Notes: generated from the sequence alone by a model not told the origin. Positions 8,144-16,870 are shown, counted from the first letter of the stretch. The stretch is DNA of 58,955 nucleotides from Acholeplasmataceae bacterium (GCA_023230825.1 JALNWO010000002.1:1-58955), one strand, 5' to 3'. Translations and numbers: made by a program.

Positions 8144-9975
8144 AACGTTCCAAAAGTCACGTATTTACTAAATTGATTGTAATAAATTGTTCCTAATGTT
8201 GGATCGTCATCACTAGCAAGCGCCAATGTTCGTTCCTCTAATTCTTCAATGACAGAAATCTTACCGACGATATAACGTCTCAAGGTGTCGTTGATATCTT
8301 CTAGTCTTCTAATGAGACCACCCATCCGGTAAGCTTGAACTTCATACCCAAAGGATTTATTTTCTTTATACCATTGTTTTTTAAAGGTCAAATAAAGTTT
8401 CATCAACTCTTCAATAATCGATGGAAGAGTTTGCACGCTAATTTCTCTTAATTTAAGTTCATCTTTGTTGTGGTAGGCATGGTATAGTTCGATACTTAAA
8501 TTAGCCTTTAGCGTTAAAACAGAAACCAAGCGGTATAACGTATCGAAAAGATAACGATAAGGGCTTTGGCTTTGACGATACGGTTTTAAAGCTTCTTTAA
8601 TTTTTTGGAAGCGCATTTGAAACGATGGATGAAGCATTATTTTAGGGTCTCCTAAAAGAGGGTCTTCATAAAGTAAATATTTTGATGGATTGACAGTTCT
8701 AACTACGGTTTCATCGGTAATTTGATTGGGTAAATCTAAAGCCATCCATGCTTCTTGGTTGTATCCAGTAAACGTTGTTAAGAAAGCATTTTCACCATCC
8801 ATGTTATCGTTATAAAGTTTGTTGCTGACAAAATAAAGGCTTGGTAGGACAGAGTATAATGAAGCTTCAGCACCATTATCGCCCCAAGAAGTCATGACAA
8901 AATGATCAAGATTCACCTTTTTAATGGCTTCAATTGCTGCACTCATGCTGCGTTTAGAAAAAGCGTTGTGGGGGGCAAAGCCAACCCACTTCCAAGCACC
9001 ACCAGCAAAACCATATGTGTTTGTTAAGGTTTTAATTGAATCAAATTTATTAAGAAAATCAGTCGGATCGGTATGATAATAATCCCAATACATTAACTCA
9101 ACATTTTTGGGGACAAGGCCTTCAATATCAGCAAACGAAACCGTTCCTTTTTGAAAGTATTGACCTTCTTTTAGGTGGAAAAACATATCGGCCCACATTT
9201 GTGGTTTCATTTGGTGTTTTTCACAAAGTGCTAAAACCTGATTTAAATGACGGATCATAATATCCATCCGGTTTTGATAACCATGTTTTTTTAAGAAATT
9301 ACCGAGACCTAACATCCATGCTTCATCCATACCAATGTTAATTTGATTCGTTTGAAACATTGCTTTAACGGTAACAATCATCCTTTCGATGAGAGCGTAT
9401 GTTTTTGGTTCATCGACTAATAAAATATCATTGGTATCTAAAATAGAGGCATATTTTTGGTGTTTAAAAATCGCATTCAAATGCGCAAGCGTTTGAATGT
9501 AAGGGACAACTTCAATCCCAAAGTGTTTAGCATGTTCAACTAAATCATGAATCTCTTCTTGTTTATAGCGTCCACGCATATAACCAAATAAAGGTTCATC
9601 TTCAATTGTAAAAACATCTTCTAAGTATAAACCCATATACGTGTAGCCCATTAAGGCTAAATTAATGATTTGTTTTTTTAAAGTATTGATTTTAGGAACT
9701 GCATTTCTGGCACAATCAATCATGTATCCTAAACGCTTCACCATCGATGTCCTTTTAATATCTGTTTTGGGGTGACTTGCGATAAAACCTAATCCTGCAA
9801 ATAAATGGTTTAAGTTACGATAAGATAATGTGTAGCGGCCAGCTTCATATTTGATTGCATAATCCTGTTCATCACTTTGAAGAACATGAACTTCATCAAT
9901 ACCTTTAAAATTATATTGGGTAAAATCATGAATTAGGGTAAGCTCTTTGGAAAGTTCTAAACCGATGATTTTCAT
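8140..9975 (-). CDS. Glycoside hydrolase family 20-like beta-N-acetylhexosaminidase, cytoplasmic
   Basis: A 611-residue protein with no signal peptide. The GH20-like TIM barrel starts near residue 80 (RLGYMIDCARNAVPK) and includes GYTYMGLYLEDVFTIE, GIEVVPYIQTLAHLNAI and the paired acidic residues Asp217-Glu218 in NIGMDEAW. These occupy the place of the GH20 substrate-assisted catalytic pair (usually GGDE). Later barrel strands include QMWADMFFHL and ELMYWDYYH, and a helical domain fills residues 470-611. Cytoplasmic GH20 enzymes remove terminal GlcNAc or GalNAc from imported oligosaccharides. GGGGGAAG precedes the ATG. It follows the GNAT gene by 12 bases, so the two form an operon. Substrate specificity cannot be read from the sequence. 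Confidence 0.8.
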   Translation of the reverse strand: MKIIGLELSKELTLIHDFTQYNFKGIDEVHVLQSDEQDYAIKYEAGRYTLSYRNLNHLFAGLGFIASHPKTDIKRTSMVKRLGYMIDCARNAVPKINTLKKQIINLALMGYTYMGLYLEDVFTIEDEPLFGYMRGRYKQEEIHDLVEHAKHFGIEVVPYIQTLAHLNAIFKHQKYASILDTNDILLVDEPKTYALIERMIVTVKAMFQTNQINIGMDEAWMLGLGNFLKKHGYQNRMDIMIRHLNQVLALCEKHQMKPQMWADMFFHLKEGQYFQKGTVSFADIEGLVPKNVELMYWDYYHTDPTDFLNKFDSIKTLTNTYGFAGGAWKWVGFAPHNAFSKRSMSAAIEAIKKVNLDHFVMTSWGDNGAEASLYSVLPSLYFVSNKLYNDNMDGENAFLTTFTGYNQEAWMALDLPNQITDETVVRTVNPSKYLLYEDPLLGDPKIMLHPSFQMRFQKIKEALKPYRQSQSPYRYLFDTLYRLVSVLTLKANLSIELYHAYHNKDELKLREISVQTLPSIIEELMKLYLTFKKQWYKENKSFGYEVQAYRMGGLIRRLEDINDTLRRYIVGKISVIEELEERTLALASDDDPTLGTIYYNQFSKYVTFGTF

Positions 9976-9987
9976 ATTCTTCCCCCT

Positions 9988-10455
9988 TTAGCGAACCATA
10001 CGGTCATAAATTTTTTTACTATTGGCAATCGTAACAGCACCACATGTTTTTTCATAAAAAGGCCAATTGTGAGGTTTAACCCCACCAATAATAGCATAAC
10101 CATATCCCGCTTCTTTAAGTGCGACTAAACATTTTAGTAATAAGGCTTTACCAACACCTTTACCACGATATTCAGGATCCACACCAGTCGGTCCAAAATA
10201 ACCCTTAGCAGTCACATCATAACATGCAAAACCAATAATTTTCTCTCCGTCAACAGCGATAAAACAAGTTGGATTATTCGAATAAACGCCAGCTTTCGCT
10301 TCTGAGACCCAACCTTCAGAAAAGTGAGTTCCAATAAATGCTAAAACTTTATCACTGCTCGGTGATAAAACCCGTTTAATGGGAAAAGGTGATACCAGTT
10401 CTTGAATAATGGGTTGATATAAATCGACCAACATATCTCTTGATTCATTTGCCAT
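9988..10455 (-). CDS. GNAT-family N-acetyltransferase
   Basis: A 155-residue single-domain acetyltransferase. Motif A is plain: GPTGVDPEYRGKGVGKALL, with R/Q-x-x-G-x-G/A in YRGKGVGKA that binds acetyl-CoA. A C-terminal FYEKTCGA follows. An in-frame ATG at 10497 would give 169 residues, but it lies at the edge of the promoter -10. The ATG at 10455 has GGAGG eight bases upstream, so I place the start there. It is the first gene of a two-gene operon with the GH20-like enzyme, which hints at amino-sugar metabolism. The substrate is unknown. Confidence 0.85.
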   Translation of the reverse strand: MANESRDMLVDLYQPIIQELVSPFPIKRVLSPSSDKVLAFIGTHFSEGWVSEAKAGVYSNNPTCFIAVDGEKIIGFACYDVTAKGYFGPTGVDPEYRGKGVGKALLLKCLVALKEAGYGYAIIGGVKPHNWPFYEKTCGAVTIANSKKIYDRMVR

Positions 10456-10485
10456 CTTTAAAACCTCCATAACATCCTTAGTTAA

Positions 10486-10494
10486 ATTATAACA
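10486..10494 (-). promoter_or_regulatory. Extended -10 promoter of the GNAT/GH20 operon
   Basis: The minus strand reads TGT-TATAAT about 31 bases upstream of the start at 10455. It overlaps the first codons of the longer possible reading frame and so argues for the shorter start. Confidence 0.65.
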
Positions 10495-10539
10495 CATCGA
10501 AAAATTTCTCTAAATGACTTTTAGTCTTTGAATGATTTT

Positions 10540-10569
10540 TTCAAAATATAAAAGACCATTAATGGTCTT
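10540..10569 (-). terminator. Terminator of glmU containing its stop codon
   Basis: An 18-base palindrome (10552-10569) forms a 7-bp stem with a TTAA loop, followed on the minus strand by a T/A-rich run. The glmU TAA lies in the loop and arm. Confidence 0.65.
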
Positions 10570-11938
10570 CTTCTTTTGGTTTAATTAAATGACTATAATA
10601 ATCGGCTTTATTAATTTGTTGACTTCTAGCTATCGATAATGAACCTGCAGGTACATCTTTCGTTACAGTGGATCCTGCTGCAATAAAGACCTGCTTACCA
10701 ATTTTAATAGGAGCAATCAAGTTCACATTACAACCAATAAAAACGTCATCCTCAATAATCGTTGGGTTTTTATTAACGCCATCAAAGTTGACTGTAATCG
10801 AGCCACACCCAAAGTTAACGTTATTACCGACAGAGGCATCACCAATATAAGATAAGTGAGTCGCGAAAGTATGATGTCCCGTTTTTGAATTTTTCACTTC
10901 AACAAAGTTGCCAATCCGGTTATCATCCCCAATATCTGCTTGATCACGTAAATGGGCAAAGGGACCAACAATGGATCGCTCACCCACTTTAGAATCATAC
11001 ATGAGTGAGTGTCTCACTTCAGTATTTTTACCAACTACTGAATTATGAATTTCCGTATTAGGTCCAATAATCGCACCTTCTTTAATAACAGATTGTCCGG
11101 TGATGGTTGTATTGGGATAAATTGTCACACCAGGAGAGATTAGAACATTATGTCCAATCGTAATGGTGTTTGGCGTCATCATCTCAACACCGTTTAACAT
11201 ATGCATTTTATTAATTTCATCGCGTAAATATCGTTCTGCTATGCTCGCAGCATATAAGTCATTAACTCCCATCATTTGGATGGCATCTTTCACAACAAAT
11301 GATCCAATTTTATACGCTTGACGCATTAGTTCAACAATATCCGTTAAAAAATATTCATTTTTACGTTCGTTTTTTGATATTTTCTTTAAGACTTTAAATA
11401 AGATTTGGTTGTCAACTAGATAAACACTTGAATTGATTTCTTGAATTTCTCGTTGTTCTTCTGTCACATCTAAATCCTCTACAATTTTCGCAACTGCACC
11501 GTATTTATCTCGAATGATACGGCCATATGATTTCGGGTTATCAAAGATCATTGAAACAACAGTTAAATCATTCCCCATTTCTTGGTGTGCGTGCAAAATT
11601 TTGTTTGTTAAACCGACACTCATCAAAGGCATATCACCAGGCACGATAATCGTGACCCCTTTTTCTTTACCTAAAACAGCCTCAGCAGCTAAAGCTGCAT
11701 GGCCGGTTCCTAAAGGTTCATCTTGAATTGCATATTGAACCCGTTCACCTAAAATGGTTTTCATCTCCGGCTGGTCTTTACTAATAACAACGGTAATATC
11801 ATCAACATTGACTTGTTCAAGTTTTTCAACGATATACTCAATCATCGGCTTCTTTAAAAGGGGATAGGCACATTTAGGCACCCCAACTTTCATTCTTAAG
11901 CCTCTTCCTCCAGCAAGAACTAACGCATGAACTTTCAT
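10559..11938 (-). CDS. glmU: Bifunctional UDP-GlcNAc pyrophosphorylase / glucosamine-1-phosphate N-acetyltransferase
   Basis: GlmU acetylates glucosamine-1-phosphate and then couples it to UTP to give UDP-GlcNAc, the precursor of peptidoglycan and surface glycans. The 459-residue length is normal. The N-terminal Rossmann-like domain starts with LAGGRGLRMKVGVPKC (residues 8-23; consensus LAAGxGTRM), and PLGTGHAALAAE and VPGDMPL follow. The C-terminal left-handed beta-helix (about 250-440) has hexapeptide repeats. It includes HLSYIGDASVGNNVNFGCGS, with the catalytic His near 360, and NFDG. AAGGAGG precedes the ATG. The leader also holds a CCTTA/TAAGG inverted repeat that overlaps this site. GlmU could feed UDP-GlcNAc to the PglF-type dehydratase at the other end of the window. 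Confidence 0.96.
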   Translation of the reverse strand: MKVHALVLAGGRGLRMKVGVPKCAYPLLKKPMIEYIVEKLEQVNVDDITVVISKDQPEMKTILGERVQYAIQDEPLGTGHAALAAEAVLGKEKGVTIIVPGDMPLMSVGLTNKILHAHQEMGNDLTVVSMIFDNPKSYGRIIRDKYGAVAKIVEDLDVTEEQREIQEINSSVYLVDNQILFKVLKKISKNERKNEYFLTDIVELMRQAYKIGSFVVKDAIQMMGVNDLYAASIAERYLRDEINKMHMLNGVEMMTPNTITIGHNVLISPGVTIYPNTTITGQSVIKEGAIIGPNTEIHNSVVGKNTEVRHSLMYDSKVGERSIVGPFAHLRDQADIGDDNRIGNFVEVKNSKTGHHTFATHLSYIGDASVGNNVNFGCGSITVNFDGVNKNPTIIEDDVFIGCNVNLIAPIKIGKQVFIAAGSTVTKDVPAGSLSIARSQQINKADYYSHLIKPKEEDH

Positions 11939-11990
11939 GTTTATACCTCCTTAATAACTAAGGTTTCATCATTTTCTTAATGATAACTTC

Positions 11991-11999
11991 ATTTTAACA
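11991..11999 (-). promoter_or_regulatory. Extended -10 promoter of glmU
   Basis: The minus strand reads TGT-TAAAAT about 52 bases upstream of the glmU ATG. No clear -35 is visible. Confidence 0.5.
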
Positions 12000-12044
12000 C
12001 AATCTATAAACATCCGTATACAAACATTTATCTACCTACCTTAA

Positions 12045-12076
12045 TAAAAGAGAAAAACAGCCATGTAGGCTGTTTT
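12045..12076 (-). terminator. Terminator of the SipW/LRR operon
   Basis: A 9-bp stem (12054-12062 with 12068-12076) closes a 5-base loop and continues on the minus strand into TTTTTCTCTTTT. It follows the LRR gene stop at 12099. Confidence 0.85.
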
Positions 12077-12098
12077 AATTGTTTTAATAATTAATCGT

Positions 12099-13514
12099 TT
12101 ATGGTTCGGCATCAAAAATGACAGTATGATTATGAGAGTTCCAGTTTGCAGCCCAACCAGGTGGAACTGATGATCCTTCATATCGAATAGTTGCCTTATT
12201 ACTTGGGAACATATTACCTGTGATTGTCGTTACACTGATGGGGATATAAAACTCAGTAATCTTCGTTCCTGAGAAAGAAACACCATTAATCGTATGAACC
12301 GTTGAAGGAATAATTAAATAACCTGATAAATTCGTATTTTGGAATGATTGAGCACTGATTACTTCTAAACTGCTATTAATGGGCATAATGAGTGTTTCTA
12401 AAGGTGTATTTTGAAAGGCTACACTACCAATTGAAATGAGACTACTTGCATCTTCTAAATTCAAAGTAGTTATCTTGGTTGAATTAAAGGCACCATAACG
12501 AATTTCTTCTACTTTTGAACCAATGTAGACCTCGCCAATAAATAAAGTTTTGTTAAATGCTTGATTACCAATAATTCGCAAGTTAACAGCCTCGGTTAAA
12601 TCTAGTGTGCCATCAAAAAGACCACTACTAAACGCCAATTGTCCAATGGTTTCAACGTTTGGACCAATATATAAATCACCAATGAATTTAACATTTTCAA
12701 AAGAACTAACACCAATGGTCACTAAGTTTGTGGCGTTCGTTAAATCAAGCGTACCATCAAAACTAGAACCTTTAAAAGCATGAGAATCTATCGTTACTAA
12801 TGTTGAAGGTAACGTTAATGATCCAGTGATAGGCGCATCTAAAAAGGCTTGACTGCCAATGGTGACTAAACCTTCGCCTAAGTATAGTGAACTTGCTTGG
12901 GTTCCTCTAAAGGCCTGGTAAGGCATCGATTTAATCCCATCACCAATCGCTAGTGCATCAACATCTAAGTAACTCATGCCACTGACTGAATTGATTTCTA
13001 AACCTTTATAGCGCCATCCGGGGATATATAAATCACCACTATAGGTAACACTTGCTGGTTTAGCGATATTGTAATGTGTACTCGCTTTATTATAATTAAA
13101 TAACGCTGTTTCCCAACTGGGATAAATCACTGTGTTTTTAGTAATTGACATCGATGGTGAAAAGATTGTTCCATCTTCTAAATACCAATTATCAAAAGTA
13201 TAAGCCGAGTGATCGACACCCGTAAATGTTCTTGGGTTCGGATTGGCTGGCAAGTCATCATAGGCATCTTGACCAATCGACTCACCTAATTCGATTTCAA
13301 TATAATAAGATTCAAAATCATCACTTTGATTGGTATCGACAATGACTTTAACGGTATTAATCCATTCACCAATGCTTACCTCAACGTTAATGTCTTTTTC
13401 GTCTCCAAGAATTTGAAGCCAATATGCAAAAGAATTAGACGACGTGAAAACAGCTACAATAATAGCTAAAATCAAAGTTATCCACGATAAAAGTTTAAAC
13501 CATTTCTTTTGCAT
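12099..13514 (-). CDS. BspA-type leucine-rich-repeat surface protein with SipW-like N-terminus
   Basis: A 471-residue exported protein. An N-terminal hydrophobic segment (about residues 8-29) ends in SNSFAYWLQI, which resembles the AYW motif after the signal segment of the two SipW substrates encoded upstream. A short InlB-type (Listeria-Bacteroides) repeat around residues 95-135 contains YTFDNWYLEDGTIFSP. Residues about 150-440 hold some ten LRR_5/BspA-type repeats of 23-30 residues, with cores such as VTIGSQAFLDAPITGSLTLP and LRIIGNQAFNKTLF. Such repeats usually mediate adhesion. No C-terminal anchor is seen. AAGGA precedes the ATG, 19 bases after sipW, and the operon terminator follows. 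Processing by the adjacent SipW is an inference from position and the shared N-terminal motif. Confidence 0.85.
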   Translation of the reverse strand: MQKKWFKLLSWITLILAIIVAVFTSSNSFAYWLQILGDEKDINVEVSIGEWINTVKVIVDTNQSDDFESYYIEIELGESIGQDAYDDLPANPNPRTFTGVDHSAYTFDNWYLEDGTIFSPSMSITKNTVIYPSWETALFNYNKASTHYNIAKPASVTYSGDLYIPGWRYKGLEINSVSGMSYLDVDALAIGDGIKSMPYQAFRGTQASSLYLGEGLVTIGSQAFLDAPITGSLTLPSTLVTIDSHAFKGSSFDGTLDLTNATNLVTIGVSSFENVKFIGDLYIGPNVETIGQLAFSSGLFDGTLDLTEAVNLRIIGNQAFNKTLFIGEVYIGSKVEEIRYGAFNSTKITTLNLEDASSLISIGSVAFQNTPLETLIMPINSSLEVISAQSFQNTNLSGYLIIPSTVHTINGVSFSGTKITEFYIPISVTTITGNMFPSNKATIRYEGSSVPPGWAANWNSHNHTVIFDAEP

Positions 13515-13533
13515 ATTAATCTATCCTTATTGT

Positions 13534-14127
13534 TTATTTAATAGATTCTTTTTTCATTGTTTTTAATAAATAACGAACAACAAAAATAAAACTAATAAAT
13601 AAGAATATAAAAACTAAGCCCAGCCATGACTGTAAAAACATGACAATTGATCCCATACCAGCTATTTTAAAGCTGTATTTACCGATGAAGTTGTTTTCAT
13701 TGATTTTCCAGTAATCGATACTGTCTGTTAAGTTTCCGTCTTGATCACTTAGTGGTTTCGTGCGAATGACTTTCTCTGTGATTGATTGACCATTACTATT
13801 TTGAACGGTTTGGTTTTCATAGCGGACAAACAGGTGAGTCACAACATTTTTATGAGGGTCAATGAAAGTGACAATGTCTCCTTCTTCTAAAGCATTAAAA
13901 TCGTGTTTGATAATAACGACTAAATCCCCTTCGTTTAAAACTGGTTTCATACTTGGGGATAAGATATTATAGGTTTTATAGCCCATCGTTGAAGCAGTTT
14001 TGTTTGGAGCAACTTTATCAAATGTAAAGTAGAAAACTAGGTAAGCAAAAACGATAAGCAAAAGAACTTTGCCTACCATCAATGCTTTCTCTTTAAATTT
14101 TGTTTGTTTGTTCGTTTTATTCAGCAT
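13534..14127 (-). CDS. sipW: SipW-type (ER/archaeal-type) signal peptidase I
   Basis: SipW removes signal peptides from TasA/CalY-type proteins at the membrane. The 197-residue product has an N-terminal membrane segment (about 17-36). The motif NILSPSMKP follows with the catalytic Ser at 59, then GDLVVI and VVTHLFV with the His at 98. A Ser-His pair, not Ser-Lys, marks the ER/SipW subtype. A second membrane helix covers about 168-188. The start overlaps the end of the preceding substrate gene by 11 bases and has no clear ribosome-binding site, so translation is probably coupled. A Met at residue 17 is a less likely alternative start. It sits among its likely substrates. Confidence 0.92.
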   Translation of the reverse strand: MLNKTNKQTKFKEKALMVGKVLLLIVFAYLVFYFTFDKVAPNKTASTMGYKTYNILSPSMKPVLNEGDLVVIIKHDFNALEEGDIVTFIDPHKNVVTHLFVRYENQTVQNSNGQSITEKVIRTKPLSDQDGNLTDSIDYWKINENNFIGKYSFKIAGMGSIVMFLQSWLGLVFIFLFISFIFVVRYLLKTMKKESIK

Positions 14128-14692
14128 CTACTGAAAATAAAACGGAAAAGCGAATGTCTTTTTCAGCAATCGATAAATATTCTGTCCGATTTGCTGGTTC
14201 ATTTAAGGTGACTGTTACAACAACAGTAACCGTATTTGTATCTAATTTGATATTAGTTGTTAAGGTTGTATTGGAAGTTTGTTCACCGATTTTAATTGTG
14301 ATGACAACAAGATCAAATTCATCCTCAGCAAATTGATCATCTTTGCCTATTTCAATATCATGAACGGTGACTGTTAATTCACCATCATGGCCTTTAGCAA
14401 AATCACCATCAATTTCTTTCCAATCGACTTCAAAGGTATAGACTACTTTATCAACGTTACCATTATCTTCTTCATATCTTGTTGCTGGAACAAGAATACC
14501 GTTTTCTTCAGTTAAATCGATTTTTAGCATGGTATCAATGGCTTCACCTTTACCAACCGTAATTAAATAATCTTTATCAGTTGGATCAGGATTATTTACA
14601 CTAACAGCCCAATATGCATAACCTGCACCAGCTAAACTCATGAACAAAAAGATTGCTAAAGCAATATAAAGAATTCTTTTATTTGTTTTCAT
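14117..14692 (-). CDS. TasA/CalY-type SipW-dependent secreted protein
   Basis: A 191-residue protein with the SipW-dependent signal form: Lys/Arg-rich start, hydrophobic stretch, then GAGYAYWAVSVNN at about residues 22-34. The mature part is a predicted beta-rich domain with charged, polar strands, as in TasA/camelysin-like proteins that form extracellular fibres or stay cell-associated. It ends in IRFSVLFSVDAE. AAAGGA precedes the ATG. It is a paralogue of the gene just upstream (14720-15333) and overlaps sipW by 11 bases. Fibre formation is inferred from the family; polymerisation cannot be read from the sequence. Confidence 0.85.
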   Translation of the reverse strand: MKTNKRILYIALAIFLFMSLAGAGYAYWAVSVNNPDPTDKDYLITVGKGEAIDTMLKIDLTEENGILVPATRYEEDNGNVDKVVYTFEVDWKEIDGDFAKGHDGELTVTVHDIEIGKDDQFAEDEFDLVVITIKIGEQTSNTTLTTNIKLDTNTVTVVVTVTLNEPANRTEYLSIAEKDIRFSVLFSVDAE

Positions 14693-14719
14693 TTTTATAT
14701 CCTTTTGTATACTTTAAAA

Positions 14720-15333
14720 TTAAGCCGCTGGAACAGTAAAGGCTACATCAAAGGTAATGTTTTTTTAATTATTTCGCTATAAATCAATTGTGTTGCTGGT
14801 TCGGTTAATGTCACTTTAACAAAAACTTTAACTGAATCACCATCAAGAGTAATGTTTGGGTTTGCCACGTATTCATTTTCTACCCAATTTTCAACTCCAA
14901 TTTGTACCTCTGTAACAACTAGTCCTGCATTGACGTCTGATCCACCAATTTTAATGTTTTGTACAACTGCTTCAAGTTTTCTCGTTGGTTCATCACCGTC
15001 AGTCATGTTATTTTTTGCGTTAGCTGGATCTCCAGCTATTCCGTTTTCTTTCCATTCAATTGTAAATGTGAAGAATACTACTTCAACATCATTTTCTGCT
15101 GCAGCTCTATTTACTGGAACTAATGTTTTGCCTGTTCCGTCGTTTGCTGCGCCAATAGAAACATGAGTATTTACTGTTTGACCTTCACCGATGGTGATTG
15201 TGTTGTTTTCTTGTGTCTTGTCAGTACCGTTCACGGTACCCGCCCAATATGCATAGCCTGCACCAGCTGCACCTGCTAATAATAATACTGCAAGAGCAAT
15301 TAATAAAAATAATCTACTTCTATTTGTTTTCAT
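14720..15333 (-). CDS. TasA/CalY-type SipW-dependent secreted protein with a C-terminal frameshift
   Basis: Signal segment followed by GAGYAYWAGTVNG (about residues 23-35), the same form as the neighbouring paralogue. As read, the frame stops at 14743 after 196 residues with the odd tail TLPLM. Adding one A to the A7 tract (14760-14766, T7 on the plus strand) changes the end to KKNITFDVAFTVPAA and a TAA at 14720, giving about 204 residues. That restored tail aligns with the paralogue's EKDIRFSVLFSVDAE, which is strong evidence that the present frame is shifted. AAAGGAAC precedes the ATG. Only the last strand is affected, so the protein might still be made but fold poorly. Confidence 0.85.
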
Positions 15334-15397
15334 ATGTTTGTTCCTTTCTAATATGATTTATTATTTTTAACAAATTTTTATTTGTGAAAACCGTTGT

Positions 15398-15877
15398 TTA
15401 TTCTACCCAAAACTGTAATTTCATTATTAAATGTTTTTGGGCAATCATCTCATACTCTTCCCTTGTTAAAGGTGAAGCAAGACGAACTTCAAAAGTTAAA
15501 ACTTTACTTTTCGTAATCATTGTGTCAGAAGGTTTTAAAATGACAAGAAAAGGAGTCATAGCGTTTCCCTCTTCGTCGACAACCGCTGTGACTTCATTTT
15601 TTAAAGTTTTCTCTGTTCTGTTGTTTTTTATCGTGATTTGATACTTTAGAACGATGACATCAATCTCTGTTTCGTTTTTAACTTTTCCTTGAGGTACTAA
15701 ACTTTTGTTTGTAACCTCGCCCAAATGAACTTCGAGCTCTAAACTTTCACCGTTCTTATCTAACTGAATAACATCTCTTGTTAGCGCTTTATCCATTGCC
15801 ACAAATCCAAAGATAAAGGCAAGGACAATGAGCGTGAGATACTTAAGAACAGTAAAATGCAAACCTTTTACTAACAA
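15398..15877 (-). CDS. Small membrane-anchored protein related to SipW substrates; TTG start
   Basis: A 159-residue protein with an N-terminal hydrophobic segment (about 10-30) and a beta-rich exterior domain. It ends in EEYEMIAQKHLIMKLQFWVE, a tail whose pattern resembles the end of the two paralogues (TEYLSIAEKD...FSVLFSV). It lacks the AYW motif, so it may stay anchored or be processed differently. The only start with a good ribosome-binding site is TTG at 15877, seven bases after GAGG. It is the first gene of the five-gene SipW operon, with an extended -10 about 70 bases upstream. It could be a TasA-family accessory (TapA-like) protein, but that is a guess from position. Confidence 0.6.
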   Translation of the reverse strand: MLVKGLHFTVLKYLTLIVLAFIFGFVAMDKALTRDVIQLDKNGESLELEVHLGEVTNKSLVPQGKVKNETEIDVIVLKYQITIKNNRTEKTLKNEVTAVVDEEGNAMTPFLVILKPSDTMITKSKVLTFEVRLASPLTREEYEMIAQKHLIMKLQFWVE

Positions 15878-15945
15878 TATAACGCCTCTAAATGCTGTAA
15901 AATCTTCCGTTTTAAACCATTTGATTTTAAAACGTAACTATGAAA

Positions 15946-15954
15946 ATTGTAGCA
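15946..15954 (-). promoter_or_regulatory. Extended -10 promoter of the SipW operon
   Basis: The minus strand reads TGC-TACAAT. A TTGCTT lies 15 bases further upstream, a short spacer for a -35. Confidence 0.5.
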
Positions 15955-16011
15955 CAATTTAGAAAAAAGCAATTAAATACCATTTGAAAGCATAAAAAAG
16001 CTCCGTTTTTA

Positions 16012-16046
16012 ATAAAAAAAGAGAGAAATGCGAACCTTTCTCTCTT
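16012..16046 (-). terminator. Terminator of the inositol-monophosphatase-like gene
   Basis: A 10-bp perfect stem (16019-16028 with 16037-16046) closes an 8-base loop and is followed on the minus strand by TTTTTATT. Confidence 0.9.
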
Positions 16047-16063
16047 ATTATTGTTTTTATCAA

Positions 16064-16843
16064 TTATTTTTGTTTTTCTAGTAAATGCTCTTCCATAATC
16101 TTTTTAGCCATTTCATTGCGGTAGACAAAAAGATGTTGATCACCAATTTGATAGGGTAATCCTTTTTCATTAACAACAGCAAGACCTGCTTCTTTTAATA
16201 AGAGTAAACCAGGGCAAATATCCCAAAGGTTGGTGACGTTTGTATAAAACAAATCAAAGACACCTTGTGAGGTAAGTGCCATTTCTAAACCAATAGAACC
16301 AAGAACTCTTAGCTTATATTCATTTGTTAATGATAATTGTAAAATCGTATTAAATTTTGAACGATCAAAATGTTGTCTTGTCATTCCAACCATTGAAATC
16401 ATAAACGTCCCGTGATCGCTTTCTTTCGTGCCAGTGTATCTTTCATCATTAAAGTAAGCACCATGGCCCTTAATTGCATAATAAATGTCGTTACTATAAG
16501 GGACATAAATAAAGGCTAAAACAAGGTCATTTTCATCGTATAGGGCTACTTGAACAACGAAGAGATTTAGATTTGCGGCATAGTTACTTGTTCCATCAAT
16601 GGGATCAATAATCCACGTTCGTGATTTTAAGACACCATCTTTTGTTTGTTCTTCACCAATGACTCTATCATTGGGAAATGCTTCCTGAACTTTTTCTCTA
16701 AAGGTCTTCTCAATAAAAAGGTCTGTTGATGTAACAACATTTTGATGACCTTTTAAACGAATCTCTTTAAATTGATGATTGACTTGATCATAGATAGAAC
16801 GAATAGTTGTTTTTAAAAAGTGAAGTTCTTTTTGATAAATCAT
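16064..16843 (-). CDS. Inositol monophosphatase family protein
   Basis: A Mg-dependent, Li-sensitive-type sugar phosphatase fold of 259 residues. The family motifs are present in order: VIGEEQ (metal-binding Glu), WIIDPIDGTSNYAANL (the DPxDGTxNF signature) and WDICPGLLLLKEAG (the second signature, WDxxxGxxxxxEAG-like). Members hydrolyse inositol phosphates, PAP (CysQ) or other small phosphates, and I cannot choose between them. An in-frame ATG at 16879 overlaps the promoter -10. The ATG at 16843 has GAGGA at good spacing, so it is the likely start. It is monocistronic with a strong terminator. Confidence 0.9.
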   Translation of the reverse strand: MIYQKELHFLKTTIRSIYDQVNHQFKEIRLKGHQNVVTSTDLFIEKTFREKVQEAFPNDRVIGEEQTKDGVLKSRTWIIDPIDGTSNYAANLNLFVVQVALYDENDLVLAFIYVPYSNDIYYAIKGHGAYFNDERYTGTKESDHGTFMISMVGMTRQHFDRSKFNTILQLSLTNEYKLRVLGSIGLEMALTSQGVFDLFYTNVTNLWDICPGLLLLKEAGLAVVNEKGLPYQIGDQHLFVYRNEMAKKIMEEHLLEKQK

Positions 16844-16870
16844 ATTAATTCCTCGTTTCTCTTTATCTTG

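Noticed and set aside
14100..14336. Open frames antisense to real genes, for example opposite the SipW substrate, the MBG gene and the BMP gene.
   Set aside because: They lack ribosome-binding sites and recognisable domains and lie fully opposite well-supported genes, so they are shadows.
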